The translations under genes were made by a program, and so were the position numbers. The notes beneath the pieces are model-generated. The model was not told where the DNA came from and ran no database searches. It saw only the letters and a program-made list of their open reading frames with translations. 64,000 bases of DNA from Candidatus Tectomicrobia bacterium (lineage in GTDB: Bacteria; UBA8248): assembly GCA_016192135.1 (NCBI GenBank), contig JACPUR010000037.1:1-64000 (forward strand). The letters run 5' to 3'. Below, piece after piece: positions 6,451 through 15,019 of the stretch; position 1 is the stretch's first letter, and every line of letters begins with the position of its first letter.

Positions 6451-9400
6451 CTATCGCAGGAAGTCGAGGAGCTGCACCTGGAGGATCTGCGCGCTCGAGG
6501 CCAGGGCCGCCTGGAGGGTGTTCTGGAAGATCGAGAACCTCGTCATGGCCTCGACGATGTCCGCGTCCTCGACGCTGGAGAGGACCTCGGTGAAGGAGAC
6601 CTGCACCTCCTCCTGCTGCGCCTTGAAGCGGTCGAACTGCTGGGTCACCTGCCCCACCTTGACCTGGGCCAGTCCCACCCGCTCCAGCCCGTCGGTGAAC
6701 ACGTCGAGGGTGCGGGCGATGGTCTCGCCGTCGTTCCGCAGGAGGGCCTCCTCGAGCGTCTGGAGCAGGCCCAGGAGGTTGTTCGCCCCCTGGAAGCCGA
6801 GCTCCTGGGCCGAGCGCCCCGACACGTCGGTGATGAGCGCGCTCTTGGAGGAATCGAGCGAGCGGAACCGCAGGTGCTGCCCGTCCGCGCTGATGGAGGC
6901 CTCGGCCGTCCCCGCCGCTCCGGTATTGATGGCCGAGAGGAGGTCCGCGACCGTGATCTTCCCGCCGAGCGCCAGATTCACCTCGGCTCCCCCCACATCC
7001 ACCGTGCCGAGGAGGATGCCCGCCCCGTCCCGCGTCGCGGAGACGAGGGTGCGGGAGGAGACGGCGGGGTCGACGTCCAGCCCCACGATGTCGCCCGGCA
7101 CGTCCGCCTTGATGCCCAGGTCCGAGGCCGTGGTGGAGGTCCCCACCTCGCGGACGATGAGGTTCGACACCTGGGGCGAGTTGGTGTCCTTGAGGACGAT
7201 GCGCTTCCCGTCCGCCGAGACGGAGGCCTTCACCCCGGTCGCCGTGGCTTCGATCTTGGTGAAGACATCGTCCACGGTCACCGCCGTCGAGAGGTCCACG
7301 GTGAAGGTCTGGCCGGCCCGGTTGGTGATGGAGATGGAGCCCGCCGCGACGCCCCGCCCGCCGTTCAGGTCCGCCAGCCGGGTGGAGTCGGCCGCCGCGC
7401 CCGCCCCGGCCGCCAGGTTGAGGGTGCCCAGGATGTCGGTGCCCCCAGCGGCGAGGGTGATGGAGGAGGCCGCGCCGAGGGCGGGCGAGGACACGGTGAA
7501 GGAGTCCTTGAAGGAAACGTTGAAATCCACCTTGGCCCCCGTCCGCGCGGCGTCGGAGGTGACCGTGGCGGCGAAGGGGCTCGCCGCCGTGAAACCCATC
7601 AGCGCCGCCAGCCCGCCCTGCGCGATGTCCACCCCGACGTTGGCGCCGGGGGAGCCCACCTGGATGGAGAACTTGTCGGCCACGGCGTTGTAGGTGACGG
7701 TGTAGCCCGCGCCCGGGGGAGTGGCCGAGGTGGACCCCGTGAGAACCGTGGAGGCGTTGATGGCGGCCTGGAGCTCGGTGGCGAGGGCGAAGCCGCTCTT
7801 GGTGCCCGCCGCGATGCTCACGGTGGCGGAGCGCACCCCCCCATCCTCCAGGATGCGGATGGAGGTGGCGCCCGCGGCCACCTGCTTGATCTGGTTGTTG
7901 ACCCGCAGCTCGAGGATGCCCGCGAGGTCCTCGCCCGTGAACACCTTCTTCCCCGTCGCCGTCCCCAGGGCGCGCTGGCCCGCCTGCTGGGCCTGGCCCG
8001 TGTCGAGGAAGGTGTAGCTGGCCGGGCCGGCGTTCCCGAGGTCGTTGACCGTGCCGATCAGGCTGTCCTGCTGCTCGAAGTCCGTCCCCTCGAGGCCCGC
8101 CGCGCCGGTCGCCGCGTATTCGGTGTCGTCCAGCCGGTAGATCCGGTAGGAAACCGCTCCCGGCACCCGGTCGAAAGTGAAGTTGATGGCATTGTTGCCG
8201 GCGGTGACGGTGCGGGTGACGGGCGCGCTGTGGATGCTCTCCCCCGTCACGTCCACGGCGGAAACGGCGTACGCGTATTGCCGGCCCACCACAAGCGAGC
8301 CGCCGGGGGAGTTCAGCTCGGCCGTCGCCAGGCCCGACGCGGGCGCCGCCATGTTGGCGAGGATGGTGATGGAGGTGTTCGTCCCCCCGTCCACCTGGGC
8401 GGAGAAGGTGTCGTTCGTCCCCGAGATGATGTTGAAGGCGGTCTTGACGTTGGAGGTCACTTCCGCCGCCTGGGCCGAGTCCACCGTGAAGCCCAGGATG
8501 CCCGCCGCCGTGCTGAGCGGGTTCGTCGCGGCGCTCAAGACCTGGATCTTGTCCGGGGCCGTGCCCGAGGCCCGGAAGCTGAAGATGTCCTTGGCGGTGT
8601 CGTAGGCGACTTTCACGCCGGTGGCCGTGGCGTCCGAGGTGACCGAGGCGGCCGCCGCCCCGGAGGCCGTGAAGCCCATCAGCCCGGCGAGGCCGCCCTG
8701 GGCGGTGTCCACCTGCATCTCGGTGACGGGCGAGCCGGCCGTGATGGTGAATTTGTCGGCGAAGGGATCGTAGGCCACCGTGTAGCCCGCGCCGCCCCCC
8801 GCCGTGGAGCCCGAGAGGGCCGCCGAGGCGTTGATGGCCGTCTGGAGCTCGGAGGCGAGCGCGAGGCCCGTCTTGAGGCCGGTGGCGACGGTGATATCCG
8901 CCGAGCGCAGGCCGTTGCCCTCGACGATGCGGATGGTCCGGGTAGCGTTCGTGACCTCCTTCAGGCTGTTGTTGACGCGGAGCTGGACCAGGCTGGCCAG
9001 CTGCGTCCCGCTGAAGGTCCGCGAGGCGCTCGACGTGCCGAGCGCCCGCTGCCCCGCCTGCTGGGCCTGGCCGGTGTCGGTAAAGGTGTAGCTGGCGGGC
9101 CCCGAGGGGCCCTGGTCGAACACGGTCCCGATGAGGCTGTCCTGCTGCTCGAAGTCGGTGCCTTCGAGGCCCGCCGCTCCGGTCGCCGCGTACTCAGTGT
9201 CGTCCAGCCGGTAGATGCGGTAGGAGACCGCCCCGGCCACGCGGTCGAAGGAGAAGTTGACCGCGTTGTTCCCGGCTCCCACCGGGCGGGTGACGGGGGC
9301 GCTGTGGATGCTCTCCCCCGTCGAGTCCACCGCCGAGACGACATAGGCGTACTCGCGCCCCACAGTGAGACCTCCCCCCGCCACGTTCAGGTCCACGGCG

Positions 9401-10134
9401 CCCAGGCCGGCCGCCGGCGCCCCCATGTCGGCGGCGAAGGTGACGGGGATGACCGTCCCGGAGGGGGAGGATTTGACGGCGATGGCGTTGTTCGCGTCGG
9501 CGCCCGCGGTGTCGATGAGATAGCGGTCGCTGACGGCCGCCGTGCTCTTGGAAAGGGCCGAGATGCGGTAGAGGTCCGGGTTCAGGCCGGTCGTCAGGAA
9601 TTCCGTCCCCGCCACGTTGAGGGCGCTCGGGTTGGCGATGCCCAGGTTGATGAGGAGGGCCGCGTCGTTCCCGAGATAGGCGCCGTCCGCGGTGAAGGGA
9701 CGGGTGGTGACGGCCGTGCCGGCGAAGATGAAGCGCCCGCCCACCTGGGTGTTCGCGAGCTCGAGGATGCTGTCCCGGATGCGCGCCACCTGGGCGGCCG
9801 TGGCCGCGCGCGTGGTGGCGTCGGCCGGGGCGCCCGCCTGGCCGATGGCCAGGGTGCGCGCCTCTCCCACGAGGGAGCGGATGCTGGCGAGCGTCTGGTC
9901 GGTGACGTTCAGGGCGCCCTTCGAGGCGTCGATGTTCTTGCGGAACTGGACGCTGTCGCTGATCAGGGCGCGCAGGCTCGTCACCTTGGAGAAGCCCGCC
10001 GGGTCGTCCGAGGGCCGGAGGAGCTGCTTGCCGGTGACAATCTGCTCCTGGACCCTCTGCACGCGGTCCAGGCTGGTCAGGATGTTACGCAGCGCTACAG
10101 AAAAGCGCTGCGCCGCCGTCACCCGAGCCACCAT
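6451..10134 (-). CDS. flgL: Giant hook-filament junction protein FlgL with duplicated modules
   Basis: FlgL (HAP3) joins the hook to the filament. Residues 1-180 are canonical (VTAAQRFSVALRNILTSL, TGKQLLRPSDDPAGF, GGRFIFAGT), and the C-terminus ends with a flagellin-like helix (ALASSAQILQVQLLDFLR). Typical FlgL is 300-450 aa; this one is 1,227 aa. The excess is a module of about 270 residues (an Fn3-like sandwich followed by a flagellin-hook-like repeat) present twice, near 231-505 and 588-865, with long identical stretches. A GVKASVSADGKRIVLKD-type flagellin hook motif follows. It lies 21 nt after flgK. Frame is open throughout, so assembly collapse or frameshift is not suggested. Confidence 0.92.
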   Translation of the reverse strand: MVARVTAAQRFSVALRNILTSLDRVQRVQEQIVTGKQLLRPSDDPAGFSKVTSLRALISDSVQFRKNIDASKGALNVTDQTLASIRSLVGEARTLAIGQAGAPADATTRAATAAQVARIRDSILELANTQVGGRFIFAGTAVTTRPFTADGAYLGNDAALLINLGIANPSALNVAGTEFLTTGLNPDLYRISALSKSTAAVSDRYLIDTAGADANNAIAVKSSPSGTVIPVTFAADMGAPAAGLGAVDLNVAGGGLTVGREYAYVVSAVDSTGESIHSAPVTRPVGAGNNAVNFSFDRVAGAVSYRIYRLDDTEYAATGAAGLEGTDFEQQDSLIGTVFDQGPSGPASYTFTDTGQAQQAGQRALGTSSASRTFSGTQLASLVQLRVNNSLKEVTNATRTIRIVEGNGLRSADITVATGLKTGLALASELQTAINASAALSGSTAGGGAGYTVAYDPFADKFTITAGSPVTEMQVDTAQGGLAGLMGFTASGAAAASVTSDATATGVKVAYDTAKDIFSFRASGTAPDKIQVLSAATNPLSTAAGILGFTVDSAQAAEVTSNVKTAFNIISGTNDTFSAQVDGGTNTSITILANMAAPASGLATAELNSPGGSLVVGRQYAYAVSAVDVTGESIHSAPVTRTVTAGNNAINFTFDRVPGAVSYRIYRLDDTEYAATGAAGLEGTDFEQQDSLIGTVNDLGNAGPASYTFLDTGQAQQAGQRALGTATGKKVFTGEDLAGILELRVNNQIKQVAAGATSIRILEDGGVRSATVSIAAGTKSGFALATELQAAINASTVLTGSTSATPPGAGYTVTYNAVADKFSIQVGSPGANVGVDIAQGGLAALMGFTAASPFAATVTSDAARTGAKVDFNVSFKDSFTVSSPALGAASSITLAAGGTDILGTLNLAAGAGAAADSTRLADLNGGRGVAAGSISITNRAGQTFTVDLSTAVTVDDVFTKIEATATGVKASVSADGKRIVLKDTNSPQVSNLIVREVGTSTTASDLGIKADVPGDIVGLDVDPAVSSRTLVSATRDGAGILLGTVDVGGAEVNLALGGKITVADLLSAINTGAAGTAEASISADGQHLRFRSLDSSKSALITDVSGRSAQELGFQGANNLLGLLQTLEEALLRNDGETIARTLDVFTDGLERVGLAQVKVGQVTQQFDRFKAQQEEVQVSFTEVLSSVEDADIVEAMTRFSIFQNTLQAALASSAQILQVQLLDFLR
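7540..8373 (-). repeat. Internal repeat unit 2 of flgL
   Basis: Encodes residues 588-865 of FlgL. It aligns with unit 1 at an offset of 358-360 residues; shared segments include ESIHSAPVTR, SYRIYRLDDTEYAATGAAG and DTGQAQQAGQRALGT. Confidence 0.85.
8620..9444 (-). repeat. Internal repeat unit 1 of flgL
   Basis: Encodes residues 231-505 of FlgL, the first copy of the Fn3-like plus hook-like module. Its N-terminal half is nearly identical to unit 2, and its C-terminal half is clearly diverged. Confidence 0.85.
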
Positions 10135-10155
10135 GCCTCAGCCTCCCGCGATGCG

Positions 10156-11931
10156 CTAGACGATCTCGATGATGTCCTGGAGAAGCTGCGAGGTGATGGA
10201 CATCATCCGGGCCGTCGCGCCGAAGTTCTGCTGGTAACGGACGATGTTCGACAGCTCCTCGTCGATGGACACTCCGGCCACGCTCTCGCGGGCCTCCTTC
10301 AGGGTGTCGGCGAACTGCTCCGTCAGGTTCTCCCGCCCCCGCACGTCCCGGGCCTCGGTGCCGAAGGTCGAGAGGATGGAGCTCAGGTTGTCGCCGAGGG
10401 TCGAGGAGCGGCGCTGCGCCACCGCGCGCCCCCGCAGGTCGGCCACGGCCAGGATGTTCGTGTTGTCGGCCGGGAAGCCCGGCATGCCCGCCGCCGCCAC
10501 CTTGCTGATGTCGCCCAGGACGACGGGGTTGACCGCGATGGTCCGCGCCACGTCCTTCCGGACCGAGACGGTGAAGGAGTCGTCCTTCTGGGGTGTGCCC
10601 GCGAAGTTCTGGATGGTCACCCGGAGCCCCTCGAACTCCACCGAAACCTGGGTGCCCGAGTAGGCGAAGTCCACCACCGAGGCGTCGGTTCCGAAGGGCC
10701 CGCCGTTGAGCGAGACCTTCGTCGCGTCGAGCTTGAGGCCGGTCTCGGCGTCGATGACGTTGAAGCTGGTCGAGGAGGTGAACTTGATGGTGTACTTCGC
10801 CCCTGTGAGCGCCGTGGGGTCGAAGATGCGCGAGTCCGAGAGCACGGCCTGGGCCATCGGGTTGTTCGAGGCCTGGTCGCGGCTGTTCGTGCCCGAGGGG
10901 TCCACGCTGATCTTGAGCGGGTTGAAGAGGTCGAGATTGGTGCTGCCGTCCAGGCCGAAGCCCTGGCGGTGGATGATGTTGACCTCGTTGGTGATGGTCG
11001 CGGCGATGTTGTTGAGGTCGTCGAGGAGGCGCCCGATGGTGCCGTCCCGGAACTGGAGCAGGCCGCCGATCTGCCCGGTCGTGATGCGCGACGTGATGTC
11101 GGTGAGCTCCCCGCCCAGGCTCTCGAACTGCACCTGCTTCAGGGCGACGGGGGGGATGGTGCCCACCACGTTGTCGGGGTTCTCCACCGCCTTGAGCTTG
11201 GCCCCCTCGCCCTTCTGGACGATCGGGAAGCTCCGGCCCGCGATGACGAGGAAGGAGCCGTCCTGATCCTCGATGGCGGTGACGCCGACCAGCTCGCTCA
11301 TGCGCTCCAGGACCCGCTGGCGCTCGTCGCGCAAGTCGTTGGCCGAGTGCTGCCCGGCCTCGGCCACCTGGATGCGCGCGTTCAGGTCGGCCATGCGCCC
11401 GACGAGGTCGTTCACCTCGGCGATGTTCCGGACGATGTCGCGGTCGGCCTGCACCTGGAGCTCCTGGAGGGAGCTGGCCGTGGTGTTGAACACCTGGGCG
11501 AGGTTGGAGGCCGCGTTCAGGAAGTCCGTCCGCTCGGGCGAGCCCTCGGGCCGCGCCGCGAGGGCCTCCGCCGTCGTGAAGAAGCGCACGAGGGCGCTGC
11601 TGATGCCCGTGCCCGAGGTGCCCTCGTTCAGGAAGGTCTCGGCCAGCCGCATGGCCTCGCCCCGGGCGCGGAAGGCCTCCAGCTCGGCCTTGATGTTCAC
11701 GATCTGCCCGTTCAGGAAGCGGTCGGCCGCCTGCCGGATGGTCTCCACCCGGACGCCGGTGCCCAGGAAGCCGAAGCTGTGCTGGGTGGGCGGGGTGTTC
11801 GCGGAGATGGCCTCCTGGCGCGAGTATCCCTCCACGCCCGCGTTGGCGATGTTGTGGGCGATGGTCTGAAGGGCCACCTGATTCTGGCTCAGCGCGTTCT
11901 TCCCCAGGTTCAGGATGGATTGAAGGCCCAT
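10156..11931 (-). CDS. flgK: Flagellar hook-associated protein FlgK
   Basis: FlgK (HAP1) caps the hook and starts the hook-filament junction. The 591-aa protein begins MGLQSILNLGKNALSQNQVALQTIAHNIANAGVEGYSRQ, the rod-hook family N-terminal helix, and ends with the matching C-terminal helix (VSIDEELSNIVRYQQNFGATARMMSITSQLLQDI). Size is normal, unlike FlgL. The ATG at 11931 has GGAGGAG upstream. A 222-bp gap with palindromic repeats separates it from flgN, and flgL follows after 21 nt. No clear sigma-28 site was found in front of it. Confidence 0.97.
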   Translation of the reverse strand: MGLQSILNLGKNALSQNQVALQTIAHNIANAGVEGYSRQEAISANTPPTQHSFGFLGTGVRVETIRQAADRFLNGQIVNIKAELEAFRARGEAMRLAETFLNEGTSGTGISSALVRFFTTAEALAARPEGSPERTDFLNAASNLAQVFNTTASSLQELQVQADRDIVRNIAEVNDLVGRMADLNARIQVAEAGQHSANDLRDERQRVLERMSELVGVTAIEDQDGSFLVIAGRSFPIVQKGEGAKLKAVENPDNVVGTIPPVALKQVQFESLGGELTDITSRITTGQIGGLLQFRDGTIGRLLDDLNNIAATITNEVNIIHRQGFGLDGSTNLDLFNPLKISVDPSGTNSRDQASNNPMAQAVLSDSRIFDPTALTGAKYTIKFTSSTSFNVIDAETGLKLDATKVSLNGGPFGTDASVVDFAYSGTQVSVEFEGLRVTIQNFAGTPQKDDSFTVSVRKDVARTIAVNPVVLGDISKVAAAGMPGFPADNTNILAVADLRGRAVAQRRSSTLGDNLSSILSTFGTEARDVRGRENLTEQFADTLKEARESVAGVSIDEELSNIVRYQQNFGATARMMSITSQLLQDIIEIV

Positions 11932-12011
11932 CGGCTCCTCCGCTTCCCCAAGACCGAACCAAATTGCGGATTCACGCCCCCGCCCAAAAGGCTGCCAGGG
12001 AATTCACGATG

Positions 12012-12110
12012 CCCCTTCCCCTCTCCCCTCGGGAGAGGGGAAGGGGGTGAGGGAAGTTGCTCGCGCCGCCTCGTCCACCCTCACCCCGGCCCTCTCCCAG
12101 AGGGAGAGGG
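12012..12110. repeat. Pair of CCCTCTCCC/GGGAGAGGG palindromes
   Basis: A 16-bp perfect stem (12012-12027 with 12031-12046, loop CTC) is followed by a 9-bp stem CCCTCTCCC/GGGAGAGGG (12090-12110, loop AGA). Related palindromes occur at 17926-17946. This is a second REP-like family, distinct from the TAGGGGCG one. It occupies the flgN-flgK gap. Confidence 0.8.
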
Positions 12111-12153
12111 AGAACTGCCTCCGGCCCTGAGGAGAAGGGGCCGGGATTCCCCC

Positions 12154-12660
12154 CTAGATGGCTTGCCGGAGGAAATCCCCCGGGGCCTTGCTGGGCGCGC
12201 CCTTGCGGCCGCCGCGCCCGTAGACCGAAGGCCCGGAGATGATCTCCTTGAGGTGCTCCATGATCCCGTTCATCGTGCCGAGGAGGCCCTCGGCGAGGAA
12301 CCGGTTGCCCTCGTTGTGCTCGTTCGCGCGCTCCACCGCCTCACGGAGCTGCAGGCGGACCTCCATGATCCGCCCCGCCCAGGGGGCAGGAGCCCGGCGC
12401 ACCAGGTCGAGGAGGCGGAACTCCGCTCCGCCCGCGATGCCCTGCTCCCGGCCGATGGTGGCCGCGAGGCTCCCCCGCTCGATCTCGAGCTTCTGGATCC
12501 GCCCGATGAGGATGGCCTTGGCGCCGAGCTGCTCCTCGAGGCGGCTCATGTCCAGCGCCCGGATGGCCTCCCGCTCCTTCTCCAGCAGGACCGTGAGCTC
12601 CCCGTACAGGCGGGCCTCCTGCTCCAGGATCTCGACCAGGCGCGAAATCGCCTTCGTCAT
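12154..12660 (-). CDS. flgN: FlgN-type export chaperone
   Basis: A 168-aa, mostly helical protein (MTKAISRLVEILEQEARLYGELTVLLEKEREAIRA) with the FlgN coiled-coil pattern and a basic, disordered tail. FlgN binds FlgK and FlgL and delivers them to the export gate, which matches its position directly before flgK-flgL. The start was set at ATG 12660, which overlaps the flgJ stop by 4 nt; a longer in-frame reading from 12846 runs inside flgJ and is not homologous. flgM, often found next to flgN, is absent. FlgN is poorly conserved, so the call rests on shape and context. Confidence 0.8.
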   Translation of the reverse strand: MTKAISRLVEILEQEARLYGELTVLLEKEREAIRALDMSRLEEQLGAKAILIGRIQKLEIERGSLAATIGREQGIAGGAEFRLLDLVRRAPAPWAGRIMEVRLQLREAVERANEHNEGNRFLAEGLLGTMNGIMEHLKEIISGPSVYGRGGRKGAPSKAPGDFLRQAI

Positions 12661-13073
12661 GGCTCCTTCTCCTCGCTCTCCGGCCCGGCCGGGGCCAAGG
12701 TCTTCGGGGGCTGGGCGCCCGCCGCCCGGGCGGCCGCCTTCTCGCCCGCCTGCCGCATCTGCTCGAAGAGGGGCCCCGCCAGGCCGATGCCCGGACCCTT
12801 GACCACTTCCTTGGACACGGCCTCGTCCAGCATCCCCTCGAACCACTCCCGCGCCATGCTCCGCTCGAAGACGCCGCCCTTGGGCATGGACTTCCGCATC
12901 TCCTTCAAGAGCAGGTTCACGAAGATGGCCTCGAACTCCTGGCTCGCCTTCCGCAGGGCCCGCTCGTCCCCCCCCTTCGCCGCCCGCCGCGCGAGCTCCG
13001 GCGCGCCGTCCCCCGGCTGGGGCATGGCCTGCTGGAGCTTGAGGCCGCTGAGGTTTGGGAATTCGGCCGGCAT
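12657..13073 (-). CDS. flgJ: Rod assembly protein FlgJ, N-terminal domain only
   Basis: This 138-aa protein carries the rod-binding FlgJ domain (about residues 35-110: ALRKASQEFEAIFVNLLLKEMRKSMPKGG...SMAREWFEGMLDEAVSKEV) and then a short Ala/Pro-rich tail. The C-terminal glucosaminidase found in enterobacterial FlgJ is missing, as is common in other phyla, so a separate muralytic enzyme must open the cell wall for the rod. It follows flgI after 15 nt. Confidence 0.92.
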   Translation of the reverse strand: MPAEFPNLSGLKLQQAMPQPGDGAPELARRAAKGGDERALRKASQEFEAIFVNLLLKEMRKSMPKGGVFERSMAREWFEGMLDEAVSKEVVKGPGIGLAGPLFEQMRQAGEKAAARAAGAQPPKTLAPAGPESEEKEP

Positions 13074-13088
13074 CCTGTCCTCCCGCCC

Positions 13089-14213
13089 CTAGAGGAGCGC
13101 GATCTCCGCGTCGAGAGCGCCCGCCGCCTTGAGCGCCTGCAGGATGGCGATCAGGTCGCGCGGGGCGACGCCGATGGCGTTGAGCCCCCGCACCACGTCG
13201 CCGATGCTCACCGTCCGGGCCAGGACGACCATGTTCCGCTTCTCCTGCTTGACCGTGACCTCCGAGCGGGGCACCACCACCGTGGCGGCCCCCTCGGGCG
13301 CGAACGCCCCCGGCTGGGAGACCTGGGACTCCTCCCGGATCACGATGTTCAGGTTTCCGTGGCTGATGGCCACGGTGGAGATGCGCACGCTCTCGCCCAT
13401 GACGATGGTGCCCGTCCGCTCGTTGATCACCACCCGCGCCCGCTGGTCGGTGGCCACCTCGATGCGCTCGAGCTGGGCCATGGCGTTCACCGCGCCGCCC
13501 GAGACCTTGGCGACGTCGACGTCCACGGTGCCGGAGTCGCGGGCGACGGCCGCGCCCTCGCCGAACGTCTGGTTGATGGCGGTCACCACACGGGCCACCG
13601 TGGTGAAGTCGGGCTGATGGAGGGCGAGCCGGATGCTCTTCTGCGCGGCGAAGTTCACCGGGATCTCCCGCTCCACCGAGGCGCCGCCGCTGATGGTGCC
13701 CACGGTGGGATGATTCCGCTTGACGGCCGTGCCGGTCCCGCCCTCGAAGGCGAAGCCGCCGCCGAGCGACACCGGGCCCTGGGCCACCGCGTACACCTCC
13801 CCATCCGCCCCCCGCAGGGGCGTGAGCAGGAGGGTGCCGCCGAGCAGGCTCTTGGCGTCGCCCACGGCCGAGACCGTCACGTCCAGGCGGGAGCCGCTCC
13901 GCGCGAAGGGCGGGAAGTCCGCCGTCACCATCACGGCCGCCACGTTCTTCACCTTGAAGGCGGTCGCCGGGATGTTGATTCCCAGCTTCTTGAGAAGGTT
14001 CGCCAGGCTCTGCGCCGTGAAGGAGGGGTCGTTGCCGTCGCCCGTGCCGTCCAGGCCCACGATCAGGCCGTAGCCGAGGAGCTGGTTGGAGCGCACCCCC
14101 GAGACGGAGGCCACGTCCTTCAACCGCGCCGCCCGGGCGCCGGCCGGCGCCGCCAGGGAGAGGGCGAGGAAGGCCGCGAGCAGCAGGCTCGCCCGGGTCA
14201 TGGTTTTCCGCAT
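13089..14213 (-). CDS. flgI: Flagellar P-ring protein FlgI
   Basis: FlgI forms the periplasmic P ring around the rod. After a signal peptide (about residues 1-28, MRKTMTRASLLLAAFLALSLA) comes the canonical RLKDVASVSGVRSNQLLGYGLIVGLDGTGD, and the protein ends in the typical ALKAAGALDAEIALL helix. Its 374 aa are typical. ATG 14213 was chosen because it begins a normal signal peptide and has GGGG upstream; an in-frame start at 14237 adds eight residues. It overlaps neither neighbour: flgH ends 11 nt upstream. Confidence 0.97.
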   Translation of the reverse strand: MRKTMTRASLLLAAFLALSLAAPAGARAARLKDVASVSGVRSNQLLGYGLIVGLDGTGDGNDPSFTAQSLANLLKKLGINIPATAFKVKNVAAVMVTADFPPFARSGSRLDVTVSAVGDAKSLLGGTLLLTPLRGADGEVYAVAQGPVSLGGGFAFEGGTGTAVKRNHPTVGTISGGASVEREIPVNFAAQKSIRLALHQPDFTTVARVVTAINQTFGEGAAVARDSGTVDVDVAKVSGGAVNAMAQLERIEVATDQRARVVINERTGTIVMGESVRISTVAISHGNLNIVIREESQVSQPGAFAPEGAATVVVPRSEVTVKQEKRNMVVLARTVSIGDVVRGLNAIGVAPRDLIAILQALKAAGALDAEIALL

Positions 14214-14224
14214 CGAATCATCCC

Positions 14225-15007
14225 CTAGAAAGGCCAAAGGATGTTCACCGCCCGGCCGAGCCAGCCGGGCTGCTGGGCCTCGGCGAGAATGCCGTCGCCG
14301 GTGTAGACGATCCGGGCGTCCGCCAGATTCTTCGATTGGACGGTGTTGTTGGTGTCGATGTCCTCGGGGCGCACGATGCCGCTCACCGTCACGATGAGTG
14401 TCTCTTTGTGGGTGGTCAGCTCGCGGCGCCCCTCGATCAGAAGGTTTCCGTTCGGAAAGATCTCGACCACGCGGGCCCCGATGGTGGCGTTCATGGTGTC
14501 GGTGCGCTCGATCTCGCTCTCGCTCGTGAGGTCGTTCCGCGAGGTGGCGCGCAGGGTGTCGTCCTGGTTGAAGCGCCGCCCCCGGCCGCCGCTGGGGGTG
14601 GCCAGGATCTTCCCGTAGCCCGGGAGCGACGGGACCGTGAAAGCCAGGTCGGAGGAGCGCTTGTTCTCGGTGTCCGCCTCTTTCTTGGCGTTGGAGGACT
14701 CGTTGATCACCACCGTGAGCACGTCCCCGACCCGCATGGCCCGGCGGTCATGGAAGAGGAAGGGGCTCGTATCGCTCCAGAGGGAGGCCCGGCTGGCGGC
14801 GGCCGTCTCGGTGGGCGCGGCGGAGGGCGGAGCCGTCACCCCGCGGCGGAAGGTCTCGACCCGGCGCACGGGCGCGCCCGGCGCCGCGGGATCGGTGCGG
14901 GCGGGCGGGGCGGGCTCTCCACCGCCGGCCGAGAACATGCCCCCGCATCCCCCGAAGGGGGCCGCCACCGCGAGAATCAGAAGCGCCTTCCCCAACCGGC
15001 TCCGCAT
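14225..15007 (-). CDS. flgH: Flagellar L-ring lipoprotein FlgH
   Basis: FlgH forms the outer-membrane L ring. The 260-aa precursor has a lipoprotein signal with a probable lipobox ending at Cys21 (AAPFGGC), a Pro/Ala-rich linker (about 30-75), then the conserved SLWSDTSPFLFHDRRAMRVGDVLTVVINES and C-terminal IRPEDI-like (IVRPEDIDTNNTVQSKNLADARI) segment and W-x-ILWPF end. Presence of flgH with flgI implies an outer membrane. It is preceded by flgA and followed by flgI in the usual order. Confidence 0.97.
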   Translation of the reverse strand: MRSRLGKALLILAVAAPFGGCGGMFSAGGGEPAPPARTDPAAPGAPVRRVETFRRGVTAPPSAAPTETAAASRASLWSDTSPFLFHDRRAMRVGDVLTVVINESSNAKKEADTENKRSSDLAFTVPSLPGYGKILATPSGGRGRRFNQDDTLRATSRNDLTSESEIERTDTMNATIGARVVEIFPNGNLLIEGRRELTTHKETLIVTVSGIVRPEDIDTNNTVQSKNLADARIVYTGDGILAEAQQPGWLGRAVNILWPF

Positions 15008-15019
15008 ATCCTCCCCCGC

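Noticed and set aside
10085-11962. A 625-codon minus-strand frame overlapping flgK
   Set aside because: Wrong frame; the overlapping 591-aa frame is clearly FlgK.
6394-13092. A 2,232-codon open frame on the plus strand
   Set aside because: It lies opposite flgL, flgK, flgN and flgJ, is Arg/Gly/His/Asp-rich with no domain, and exists because high GC removes stop codons.
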